Shown: positions 44,046-52,053 of the stretch, one piece after another
How the letters are laid out: the number at the start of each line of letters is the position of its first letter
Numbering within the stretch: the stretch's first letter is position 1
Source: Mycolicibacterium sp.
Lineage (GTDB): Bacteria > Actinomycetota > Actinomycetes > Mycobacteriales > Mycobacteriaceae
Length of the DNA stretch: 64,000 bases
Assembly (NCBI RefSeq): GCF_016462945.1
Contig: NZ_JAEMSG010000004.1
Coordinates: forward strand, 1-64,000
Direction of reading: 5' to 3'
Notes under the pieces: generated by a model
Database searches by the model: none
What the model was told of the DNA's origin: nothing
What the model saw: the letters and a program-made list of their open reading frames with translations, nothing else
Position numbers and translations under genes: made by a program

Positions 44046-45419
44046 TCAGGAGGCGGCTTTTTCGGTGTCCTCGACGGTGGCCGCGATCTCCTCGAGTTGC
44101 TCGATCCGGGTGCGGGCGTAGGCCTGCTGCTCGGTGATGGTGAGTTGGCCGCGCTGGCTGCCGAGGAACGTGCCAACCCACGATATCGCCGTCGCCAGCC
44201 GGGCCCGGAATCCCACCAGGTAGACCAGGTGCAGGAAGAGCCACGCAAGCCAGGCGATGAAGCCACCGAATTCCAGCGGGCCGACCTTGGCCACCGCCGA
44301 GTACCGCGACACGGTGGCCATCGACCCCTTGTCGAAGTACTTGAATGGTTCCCGGGCGCTCGGGTCGGCGCCTCTGAGTTCGGCTTTGAGCAGCCTGGCC
44401 GCATACCGCGCGCCCTGGATCGCGCCTTGGGCCTGGCCGGGTACCCCTTCGACGAGTGTCATATCACCCACGGCGAACACATTCGGGTGACCCGGGACGG
44501 TCAGATCGGGCATTACCCTAATCCGTCCGGCCCGGTCGATATCGGCTCCGGACTGGTCGGCGAGGACCTTGCCCAGCGGGCTGGCCGCGACTCCGGCCGA
44601 CCACACCTTCGTCGCACATTCGATGCGGTCGATGCTTCCGTTATTACGTTTCACCGTGATGCCGTTGCGGTCGACATCGGTGACCATGGACCCGAGTTGG
44701 ATCTCCACACCGAGCTTCTCCAGGCGGGCTGCGGCCTTGAGTCCGAGTTTTTCGCCCATCGGTGGCAGCACGGCTGCCGCGGCGTCGAGCAGGATCACCC
44801 GCGCCCTGGTGGAGTCGATGTGACGGAATGCGCCCTTGAGGGTGTCGTCGGCCAACTCGGCTATCTGACCGGCCATCTCCACACCCGTCGGGCCGGCGCC
44901 GACGACGACGAAGGTGAGCAGTTTCGCGCGGCGTTCCGGGTCACTGGAGCGCTCGGCCTGCTCGAAGGCTCCGAGGATGCGGCCCCGCAGTTCCAGGGCA
45001 TCGTCAATGGTCTTCATCCCGGGTGCCCACTCGGCGAAGTCGTCGTTGCCGAAGTAGGACTGGCCGGCGCCTGCGGCGACGATCAGTGTGTCGTATGGAG
45101 TGCTGTAGGTGTGGCCCAACAGCAGCGAATCGACGGTGCGCTTCTTCAGATTGATGCTGGTGACCTCGCCGAGCAGCACCTGGCAGTTCTTCTGGTTGCG
45201 CAGGATGACCCGGGTGGGGGGCGCGATCTCGCCCTCGGAGATGATCCCGGTGGCCACCTGGTAGAGCAGCGGCTGGAACAGGTGATGGGTGGTCTTGGCG
45301 ATGAGCTTGATGTCGACGTCGGCCCGCTTGAGCTTCTGGGCGGCGTTGAGGCCGCCGAAACCGGAGCCGATGATGACGACCCTGTGCTTATCCGATGGAG
45401 TGGCGCCGGGATGGCTCAT
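44046..45419 (-). CDS. ndh: Type II NADH dehydrogenase
   Basis: VVIIGSGFGGLNAAQKLKRADVDIKLIAKTTHHLFQPLLYQVATGIISEGEIAPPTR. Confidence 0.96.
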   Translation of the reverse strand: MSHPGATPSDKHRVVIIGSGFGGLNAAQKLKRADVDIKLIAKTTHHLFQPLLYQVATGIISEGEIAPPTRVILRNQKNCQVLLGEVTSINLKKRTVDSLLLGHTYSTPYDTLIVAAGAGQSYFGNDDFAEWAPGMKTIDDALELRGRILGAFEQAERSSDPERRAKLLTFVVVGAGPTGVEMAGQIAELADDTLKGAFRHIDSTRARVILLDAAAAVLPPMGEKLGLKAAARLEKLGVEIQLGSMVTDVDRNGITVKRNNGSIDRIECATKVWSAGVAASPLGKVLADQSGADIDRAGRIRVMPDLTVPGHPNVFAVGDMTLVEGVPGQAQGAIQGARYAARLLKAELRGADPSAREPFKYFDKGSMATVSRYSAVAKVGPLEFGGFIAWLAWLFLHLVYLVGFRARLATAISWVGTFLGSQRGQLTITEQQAYARTRIEQLEEIAATVEDTEKAAS

Positions 45420-45500
45420 TTTCGCTCCTTGAGTGACTGCGCCAGGACTGCAGAGAACGAGTTATACCGTAGTCGGGCGACTGTCGGGTGTCGCGCCGGG

Positions 45501-46418
45501 TCATACCCCGAGGACGGGCCGCAGAGCCTCGCCGACGGCGGTGATCGACCCCGGCACGTACGCGGGAATATTGACGATCACACCGTCGATCCCGGCATCC
45601 ACCACGTTGGTCTGTACCGCTTCGGCGATCTTCTCGGGGCTGCCGACCGCCATCCGGCCCCGCATCTCCCCGGGCAGCATGTCATCGGTCATCGTGGCGT
45701 CCGGCACCGCGGTGAGCAGCATGCTGGTCTCCAGGGTGGCGGGGTCGCGGCCCACCTCCTCGCAGCGCCGGGTCAGAGCGGCCACCTTGCCCGGGAGTTC
45801 AGCGAACGAGGCGATGATGTTGAGGTGGTCGAAGTACCGTGCGGCCAAGCCGAATGTCTTCTTCTCGCCGCTGCCACCGATCATCAGCGGGATGTGATCG
45901 CGGTAGCGCGGTTCGGCGAACGCCTCAACGGTCCGGTAATACTCGCCGGAGAAGGTCACCCGCTCGCCTTTGATCATCGGCAGGATGATCCCCAGCGCCT
46001 CATCAAGTTTGGCGAACCGCTCGGTGAACGTGCCGAATTCAAAACCGAGTTGGTCATGTTCGAGTTCGAACCAGCCGGTGCCGATACCCAGTACGGCACG
46101 GCCCTGGCTGACCACGTCGAGGGTGGTGATGATCTTGGCCAGCAGGGACGGGTTGCGGTAGGTGTTTCCGGTGACCAGTGTGCCGAGCAACACGCCCTCG
46201 GTCATGGCCGCCAGCGCGCCGAGAGCGGTGTAGGCCTCCAGCATCGGCTGGTCCGGAGAACCGAGCATGGGCAGCTGGTAGAAGTGGTCCATCACGAAGA
46301 CGGAATCGAATCCGGCCGCCTGCGCCTCCTGGGCCTGCGCGATCACCGTGGGGAACAGTTCCGCGACTGAGGTGCCATAGGAGAAGTTCGGGATCTGGAA
46401 ACCGAGTCGAATCGTCAC
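45501..46418 (-). CDS. LLM class F420-dependent oxidoreductase (Rv1855c-like)
   Basis: LGFQIPNFSYG...VLGIGTGWFELEHDQLGFEFGTFTERFAKLDEAL. Confidence 0.9.
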   Translation of the reverse strand: MTIRLGFQIPNFSYGTSVAELFPTVIAQAQEAQAAGFDSVFVMDHFYQLPMLGSPDQPMLEAYTALGALAAMTEGVLLGTLVTGNTYRNPSLLAKIITTLDVVSQGRAVLGIGTGWFELEHDQLGFEFGTFTERFAKLDEALGIILPMIKGERVTFSGEYYRTVEAFAEPRYRDHIPLMIGGSGEKKTFGLAARYFDHLNIIASFAELPGKVAALTRRCEEVGRDPATLETSMLLTAVPDATMTDDMLPGEMRGRMAVGSPEKIAEAVQTNVVDAGIDGVIVNIPAYVPGSITAVGEALRPVLGV

Positions 46419-46463
46419 CCGCCGACAATAACGCTCCTGCGGTGTTCGCCGAACCCGAACCGA

Positions 46464-47159
46464 TCAGCCGTAGGTGGCCGCGGCGCCGCCACCGACGTGC
46501 AGGGTTTGACCGGTGATGTGCCGCGCCGCGGGGGTGGACAAGAACAGCGCGAGCCGAGCGATCTCGGTCGCCACCGACGGCTGCGACGTGGCGAGTCCTG
46601 GATAGCCCGACTGAGCGGTTCGCCCGCATGCCACCGTGTTGATGGTGATACCGCGGGTCCCGAGATGGCGGGCCTGACCGGCCGTCCAATCCGATAGCGC
46701 CGCCTTGGCGGCAGCCATCGGGGCAGACGGCGGGGCAGACCCAGGCCCCAACTCGTCGGCGTTGTCCGCGACGACGGTCACGATTGACCCGCCCGACCGT
46801 AGGTTGTCGGCAACGGTCTCCACGGTCAGAATCGCGGATACCACAGTCCTGTCGAAGGCCGACCGCCACGCCGCCGCGGTGTCAGCCGTGGTGACCGTCC
46901 GGGGATCGCTCCCGACCCAGCCCGGTCCAGGCACGGTGACGATGGTGTCGAGGTTCTGGGGGAATTGTGACCGGGCCTGCGCGAGGCTCGTCGCGTCGGC
47001 AGGGTCACACACGATGGCGTCGACGTCGAGTTCCTTGGCAAGCAGTTCAAGCTCGTCGCGTCGCACGCCGCTGATCACCACCTGATGACCGGCGGCCCGG
47101 AAGGTTTCCGCGACCGTGCGCCCCAGTTCACTGTCAGCACCGGTAATCAGTACGTCCAT
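46464..47159 (-). CDS. SDR family oxidoreductase (Rv1856c-like)
   Basis: MDVLITGADSELGRTVAETFRAAGH Rossmann start. Confidence 0.85.
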   Translation of the reverse strand: MDVLITGADSELGRTVAETFRAAGHQVVISGVRRDELELLAKELDVDAIVCDPADATSLAQARSQFPQNLDTIVTVPGPGWVGSDPRTVTTADTAAAWRSAFDRTVVSAILTVETVADNLRSGGSIVTVVADNADELGPGSAPPSAPMAAAKAALSDWTAGQARHLGTRGITINTVACGRTAQSGYPGLATSQPSVATEIARLALFLSTPAARHITGQTLHVGGGAAATYG

Positions 47160-47232
47160 CGTGTGCCTCCTCGCCTGCAGCACGAAGGTTACTTGACGGT
47201 AGTGTTCGCGCCCGGGCCTAGGGTGAGACGCC

Positions 47233-48042
47233 ATGAGGCCGATCGGAGCGCCCGGGGTATCGCTGCCGCGCTGGGTCTATCTGCCGGCCGCCGCGGGGGC
47301 GATCTTCGTCGTGCTGCCGCTGCTGGCTATCGCGGTCAAAGTCGACTGGGCGCGGTTCGGCCCGTTGATCACCAGTCCGGCGTCGCGGGCGGCGCTTCTG
47401 CTGAGCCTGCGCACCGCCACCGCGAGCACTCTGCTCTGCCTGGTGCTCGGCGTCCCGCTCGCGCTGGTACTGGCCCGTCATCGCGGAACGATGGCCCGAG
47501 TATTCCGTCCGCTGATCCTGTTGCCGCTGGTGCTGCCACCGGTCGTGGGGGGTATCGCGTTGCTGTACGTCTTCGGCAGGCTGGGACTGCTGGGGCACTA
47601 TCTCGAGGCGGCCGGTATCCGGATCGCGTTCACGACGACGGCCGTGGTGCTGGCCCAGACTTTCGTGTCACTGCCCTTCCTGGTGATCGCGCTCGAAGGT
47701 GCCGCACGCACGGCGGGGTCGGAGTACGACATGGTGGCGGCGACGCTGGGCGCATCGCCGGCCACGGTGTGGTGGCGGGTGACCCTGCCCCTGCTGGCGC
47801 CGGGTCTGCTTTCCGGCTCGGTGCTCGCTTTCGCCCGGGCACTGGGGGAGTTCGGTGCCACCCTGACTTTCGCGGGATCGCGTCAGAGCGTGACCCGCAC
47901 CCTTCCGTTGGAGATCTACCTGCAGCGTGAAGGAGATCCCGAGGCCGCGGTGGCGTTATCGGTTCTGCTCATCGTCATCGCCATGGTCGTCGTCATCGGG
48001 CTGGGTGGTCGCCGGATCGCAGGGTGGAATGCCGGTGGCTGA
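47233..48042 (+). CDS. modB: Molybdate ABC transporter permease
   Basis: ModB-type permease; EAA loop; [31 protein letters not shown]. Confidence 0.9.
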   Translation: MRPIGAPGVSLPRWVYLPAAAGAIFVVLPLLAIAVKVDWARFGPLITSPASRAALLLSLRTATASTLLCLVLGVPLALVLARHRGTMARVFRPLILLPLVLPPVVGGIALLYVFGRLGLLGHYLEAAGIRIAFTTTAVVLAQTFVSLPFLVIALEGAARTAGSEYDMVAATLGASPATVWWRVTLPLLAPGLLSGSVLAFARALGEFGATLTFAGSRQSVTRTLPLEIYLQREGDPEAAVALSVLLIVIAMVVVIGLGGRRIAGWNAGG

Positions 48043-49120
48043 ACTACAGGTGTCCGCCAGAGTGGCCAGTCGCGAACTGGACGTGGCGTTCACTATCACG
48101 GCCGGCGAGGTGCTGGGCGTCCTCGGCCCCAACGGCGCGGGCAAGTCCACGACCGCGGCGGTGATCGCCGGGCTAGTGCATGCCGACGATGCCGTGGTGC
48201 GGGTCGGCAACCGGACGTTGACCGACACCGCCCGCGGCGTCTGCGTGCCGACCCATGACCGGCGGGTCGGCGTGCTGTTGCAGGAGCCGCTGCTGTTCCC
48301 GCATATGAGCGTGATCGCCAATGTCATGTTCGGGGCACGCCGGCACGCGGACCGGCCGACGGCCCGCGACCGCGCGCAGCGTTGGCTGGCAGAGGTCGGC
48401 GCCGAGGCTCTCGCCGACCGCAAGCCCGGTGAACTGTCCGGCGGTCAGGCCCAGCGGGTGGCGCTCGCTCGGGCCTTGGCTGCTGAGCCGGAGGTGCTAC
48501 TTCTCGACGAACCACTGGCCGGGCTGGATATTGCGGGTGCGACATCGGTGCGCGCGGTGTTGCGCACGGTGCTCGCCACGGGCGGAAGGGCAGCGCTGCT
48601 GATCAGCCATGATCTGATCGACGTCCTCACCCTGGCCGACCGGGTCCTGATTCTCGAAGCGGGGAAGGTGGTCGAGTCCGGCCCCGTGGCGGAGATCCTG
48701 GCTGCACCGCGCAGTACTTTCGGCGCGCGCATTGCCGGAGTCAATCTCGTACGTGGGGTGCTGGCCGAGCCGGGTGCGTTGCGAGATGCAGCCGATCTGG
48801 TGTGGCACGGAATCCCGGCCGAGGATCTCCCCGTCGGACGCGATGTCGTCGCGGTGTTCTCGCCGGCCGGAGTTGCGGTGTACCGCGACCGGCCCCACGG
48901 CAGTCCCCGCAACAGTGTTCGCGTCCGGATCGCCGGCCTCGAGGTCAATGGCGCGGTGGTGCGGGTTCGCGCCGAGGACCAGGACGACGGTATTGCCGGT
49001 CTGGCCGCCGACATCACCCCCGACGCCGTCGTCGATCTCGGGCTGCAGGTGGGCGAGGCGGTGTTCTTCACCGTGAAGACCCAGGCGGTCGCTTTGTACC
49101 CGGCCGCCGGACACACCTGA
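48029..49120 (+). CDS. modC: Molybdate ABC transporter ATP-binding protein
   Basis: GPNGAGKST Walker [16 protein letters not shown] signature, C-terminal MOP-like domain; overlaps modB end. Confidence 0.92.
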   Translation: MPVAELQVSARVASRELDVAFTITAGEVLGVLGPNGAGKSTTAAVIAGLVHADDAVVRVGNRTLTDTARGVCVPTHDRRVGVLLQEPLLFPHMSVIANVMFGARRHADRPTARDRAQRWLAEVGAEALADRKPGELSGGQAQRVALARALAAEPEVLLLDEPLAGLDIAGATSVRAVLRTVLATGGRAALLISHDLIDVLTLADRVLILEAGKVVESGPVAEILAAPRSTFGARIAGVNLVRGVLAEPGALRDAADLVWHGIPAEDLPVGRDVVAVFSPAGVAVYRDRPHGSPRNSVRVRIAGLEVNGAVVRVRAEDQDDGIAGLAADITPDAVVDLGLQVGEAVFFTVKTQAVALYPAAGHT

Positions 49121-49164
49121 GACACGAACTTGCGTCAGGGCCGCGACACGGTAGGTTTTTTGCC

Positions 49165-50079
49165 ATGACGCAGCCGGAACCCACCTCGCGACGCCCGGGC
49201 CTGTGGACGGCGTTCGCCGTGACCGCGGTGGCCGGTGCCAGCGCAATCACGATCGCCCTGCCACCGAATTCCGCGTTAGCCGATCCGGTACCGCCGGCCA
49301 CGACCACCGCCGCGCCTGCGGCCCCGGCAGCGACGACAGCTGCGTCCGCGGCCCCGGTGGACCCGAACGCACCGCCGCCGGCCCCGGTGGACCCGAATGC
49401 ACCGCCACCGCCGCCCGAGCTGGAGCCGGGCCGGGTCACCAACTCCGCCGGCGGCTTCAGCTACCTGCTGCCGGCCGGGTGGGAGGTGGCCGACGCATCG
49501 CGTCTGAGCTACGGCCAGGCATTGTTGCTCAAGCAGACCGCGCCGGCGATCAATGGGCAGCCGGCCCCGACTGCCAGTGACACCAGCATTCTGCTGGGCA
49601 GGCTGGACCTGAAACTGTTCGCCGGTGCCGAGCAGGACAACGGCAAGGCCGCAATCCGACTGGCATCCGATATGGGCGAGTTCTTCATGCCCTTCCCCGG
49701 CACCCGGATCAACCAGCAGACCGGCCCACTGCAGGCCGGGACCATGCCCGGCGCAGCGGCGTCCTACGACGTCAAGTTCTCCGACGCCAGCAAGCCCAAC
49801 GGCCAGATCTGGGCCGGCGTGGTCGGTACGGCGGCACCGGCGGCCTCGCGGAACCAGAACAGCGAGCGCTGGTTCGTGGTGTACCTGGGTACCGCGAAGG
49901 ATCCTGTCGACGTGGCCGCAGCCAAGGCGCTGGCCCAGTCCATCAAGCCGTACACGCCGCCGCCACCGCCGCCGCCGGATCCCAACGCGCTGCCCGCTCC
50001 GGCACCTGTGCCGGGCAACCGGGTCGGTGTTCCGATCCCGGTTGAAACACCTGTTCCCGAGATGATGCCCGGAGGCTGA
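49165..50079 (+). CDS. apa: Alanine/proline-rich secreted glycoprotein-like FAP/Apa
   Basis: Signal peptide, Ala/Pro-rich N-terminus, SAGGFSYLLPAGWEVADASRLSYGQALL, Pro-rich tail; location downstream of modBC. Confidence 0.92.
   Translation: MTQPEPTSRRPGLWTAFAVTAVAGASAITIALPPNSALADPVPPATTTAAPAAPAATTAASAAPVDPNAPPPAPVDPNAPPPPPELEPGRVTNSAGGFSYLLPAGWEVADASRLSYGQALLLKQTAPAINGQPAPTASDTSILLGRLDLKLFAGAEQDNGKAAIRLASDMGEFFMPFPGTRINQQTGPLQAGTMPGAAASYDVKFSDASKPNGQIWAGVVGTAAPAASRNQNSERWFVVYLGTAKDPVDVAAAKALAQSIKPYTPPPPPPPDPNALPAPAPVPGNRVGVPIPVETPVPEMMPGG
49351..49410 (+). repeat. 30-nt tandem repeat x2 in apa encoding APVDPNAPPP
   Basis: gccccggtggacccgaa[c/t]gcaccgcc[g/a]ccg twice. Confidence 0.95.
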
Positions 50080-50226
50080 GTTTCCCGCTCGCCGTGTGAT
50101 CGTGGCCGTTTCTGCATGCTAATCGTTACCGTGCGTCGCTATACCTAAAGGACGTGGCCGACAGACCTGCTGGCCGTGACACGATATTCGACTAGTGAAT
50201 GTTCGACGAGCCAATGGGAGTACGAC

Positions 50227-50505
50227 ATGATCATGAACATCATCTGGATGGTCCTCCTGGGCCTCTTCGTGGGCTGGATCGCGAAAATGATCGTCCCGGG
50301 CAGTGCACATCTGGGCTGGATTCAAACGAGCCTGCTGGGAATTGCCGGTGGTTGGGTGGGCGGCACACTGGGCAGCCTTGTTTTCTCCCCTCACCAATTC
50401 GACATCACGCCGCCGATCAGACACTCATTCCTGGGCGCCCTGGTGGGTGCGGTTATTCTGTTGCTGATTTTCCGGTCAGTGTCCGGGCGCAACACACGGG
50501 TTTAA
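50227..50505 (+). CDS. GlsB/YeaQ/YmgE (transglycosylase-associated) family membrane protein (Rv1861-like)
   Basis: IIWMVLLGLFVGWIAKMIVPG...GIAGGWVGGTLG. Confidence 0.85.
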   Translation: MIMNIIWMVLLGLFVGWIAKMIVPGSAHLGWIQTSLLGIAGGWVGGTLGSLVFSPHQFDITPPIRHSFLGALVGAVILLLIFRSVSGRNTRV

Positions 50506-50517
50506 CAGCGCACGGGT

Positions 50518-51090
50518 TTAACCGACCCCGACAACAGCGTCGGTAAGGGGGCGCCGTGGCGTAGCCGGCAGTGAATCGGCGTTGACCGCCGCCCATCCGA
50601 CTCTGAGCAGCATGTGTGGAAAGTCCTCTCCACCAAGCAGTTTCGTCCGCACCTCGTCATGAGTTGCGGCGATCTCCAGCGGCTCGGTAAGCGGACAGCT
50701 GGCCAGGCCCATTGCGGTGGCGCTTAACAGCACCGCGCCGGTGGCCTCGCCCGCCCGCGCGATATCGGCTGCACTGGTCGGACTGCCGATGATATCGACA
50801 CTGGCCACGTGGTTGGAGTCTCGCGGGTTGGGAAAACGGTGCACCTCCGTGGCCCAGCCCAGTGCGGGCAGCGCGACAGTGAAATGCTGCAACGCAACCC
50901 CACAGCTGAGCACCATTCCCCGCCCGGCCGGGTCGACATGTGAGAGTCGCCGGGCCGGATCAATAAAGAGGTTGATATTCGCCGCGCCGACCCGCCACCG
51001 CCAGGGCTGGGAATTATGTATCGAGGGCGCTCGAACCGCGAGCGCCAGCGCCGCCTTAGTGGTCGCGGTATCGGGCGGCTTTGAGTTCAT
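50518..51090 (-). CDS. Acg/Rv3131-like nitroreductase-family protein, internally shortened
   Basis: N-terminal LALAVRAPSIHNSQPWRWRV and C-terminal LLSATAMGLASCPLTEPLEI...MLLRVGWAAVNADSLPATPRRPL joined without the usual middle region. Confidence 0.8.
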   Translation of the reverse strand: MNSKPPDTATTKAALALAVRAPSIHNSQPWRWRVGAANINLFIDPARRLSHVDPAGRGMVLSCGVALQHFTVALPALGWATEVHRFPNPRDSNHVASVDIIGSPTSAADIARAGEATGAVLLSATAMGLASCPLTEPLEIAATHDEVRTKLLGGEDFPHMLLRVGWAAVNADSLPATPRRPLTDAVVGVG

Positions 51091-51155
51091 CGGCACACCG
51101 TCCCCACCGCAGCACCCGGGGTGCAGTCCCGAAAGACCCCGATCCGCTGGCTTTG

Positions 51156-51200
51156 GTCCCTACCTCAGGGGCCCCTACCTCAGGGGTCCCTACCTCAGGT
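51156..51200. repeat. 15-nt tandem repeat, 3 copies
   Basis: (t/c)ccctacctcagggg repeated. Confidence 0.9.
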
Positions 51201-51974
51201 CGACACGTGCCAGACCATGGCGGCGGCCAGGGCGCCCATGCCGTTGAGCGACCAGTGCAGTGCGATGGGTGCGATCAGGCTGCCGCTGCGCCGGCGCAGC
51301 CAGGTGAAGACGAATCCCGCTGCCGCGGTGGCCAGGACCGCGAGCGCGATCCCGGCCAGCATGCCGAAAGCGCCACCGCCGAAGATTCGGGTGAAGCCGA
51401 CGTTGCCGTTCGTCAGTCCTAGGGAACTGGTGATATGCCACAGACCGAACAGCAGTGAACCGGCGGCTGCCACACCGCGAAAGCCCCAGGCCCGGTCCAG
51501 CGCGCCGTGCAGCACACCGCGAAACGCCAGTTCCTCCGGGATGACCGTCTGCAGCGGAATGATGATCATCGACGCCACCAGCGCGCCCGACAGGGTGGCG
51601 TAGTGGTTGTTGAGGAACATCGGACGCGTCCACGGCAACAGCGCGCCCACCACGATGACGGCGAGAACCAGTCCGATCGCGGCCAGTGCGTAGCGCGCGC
51701 CGGAGCGCCAGTGTTCGCGACCCAACCCCAGTTCAGCCCAGCCCAGACCGCGGGCCCGCACCAGCAGCAGCAGACCGATCGCCACCGCCGGCACGGTGGC
51801 GATGCCGGCCCACGGCGTGGTGAAGTGCGCGATCAGGTTTGCCAGTGCCAGTACGACGACAACCACACCGATATCGACATAGACCCGCAACTGATGCAGG
51901 GCCGCCAGCTGCGCCAGCGCCGGATGGGGCTGGGCAGCGTGAGCAGGGTCGATCACGGCGGCTGAGTCAGACAT
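51195..51974 (-). CDS. CPBP family intramembrane metalloprotease
   Basis: VIPEELAFRGVLHG (EExxxR) and LLFGLWHITSS (FxxxH) motifs in TM protein. Confidence 0.88.
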   Translation of the reverse strand: MSDSAAVIDPAHAAQPHPALAQLAALHQLRVYVDIGVVVVVLALANLIAHFTTPWAGIATVPAVAIGLLLLVRARGLGWAELGLGREHWRSGARYALAAIGLVLAVIVVGALLPWTRPMFLNNHYATLSGALVASMIIIPLQTVIPEELAFRGVLHGALDRAWGFRGVAAAGSLLFGLWHITSSLGLTNGNVGFTRIFGGGAFGMLAGIALAVLATAAAGFVFTWLRRRSGSLIAPIALHWSLNGMGALAAAMVWHVST

Positions 51975-52053
51975 GTGGCTCCGATTCTACTCGCGGGCCC
52001 GGGTGGCTAAGCTCGTCGCCGGAGCAGGCCGGAACAGGAAGGCCCGGGTGAAC

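Noticed and set aside
44018-44404. N-terminal extension of the histidine kinase ORF to 44404
   Set aside because: The extra ~129 residues are an out-of-frame read of ndh (Arg/Pro/Ser-rich); the HK start is at the GTGs near 44017-44023.
44097-46370. 757-aa plus-strand ORF opposite ndh and the LLM oxidoreductase
   Set aside because: Spans two well-identified opposite genes; low-complexity antisense composition.
49351-49410. Apa proline-rich repeat as a novel feature
   Set aside because: Pro/Ala-rich variable repeats are a known characteristic of Apa/FAP proteins; recorded only as a repeat.
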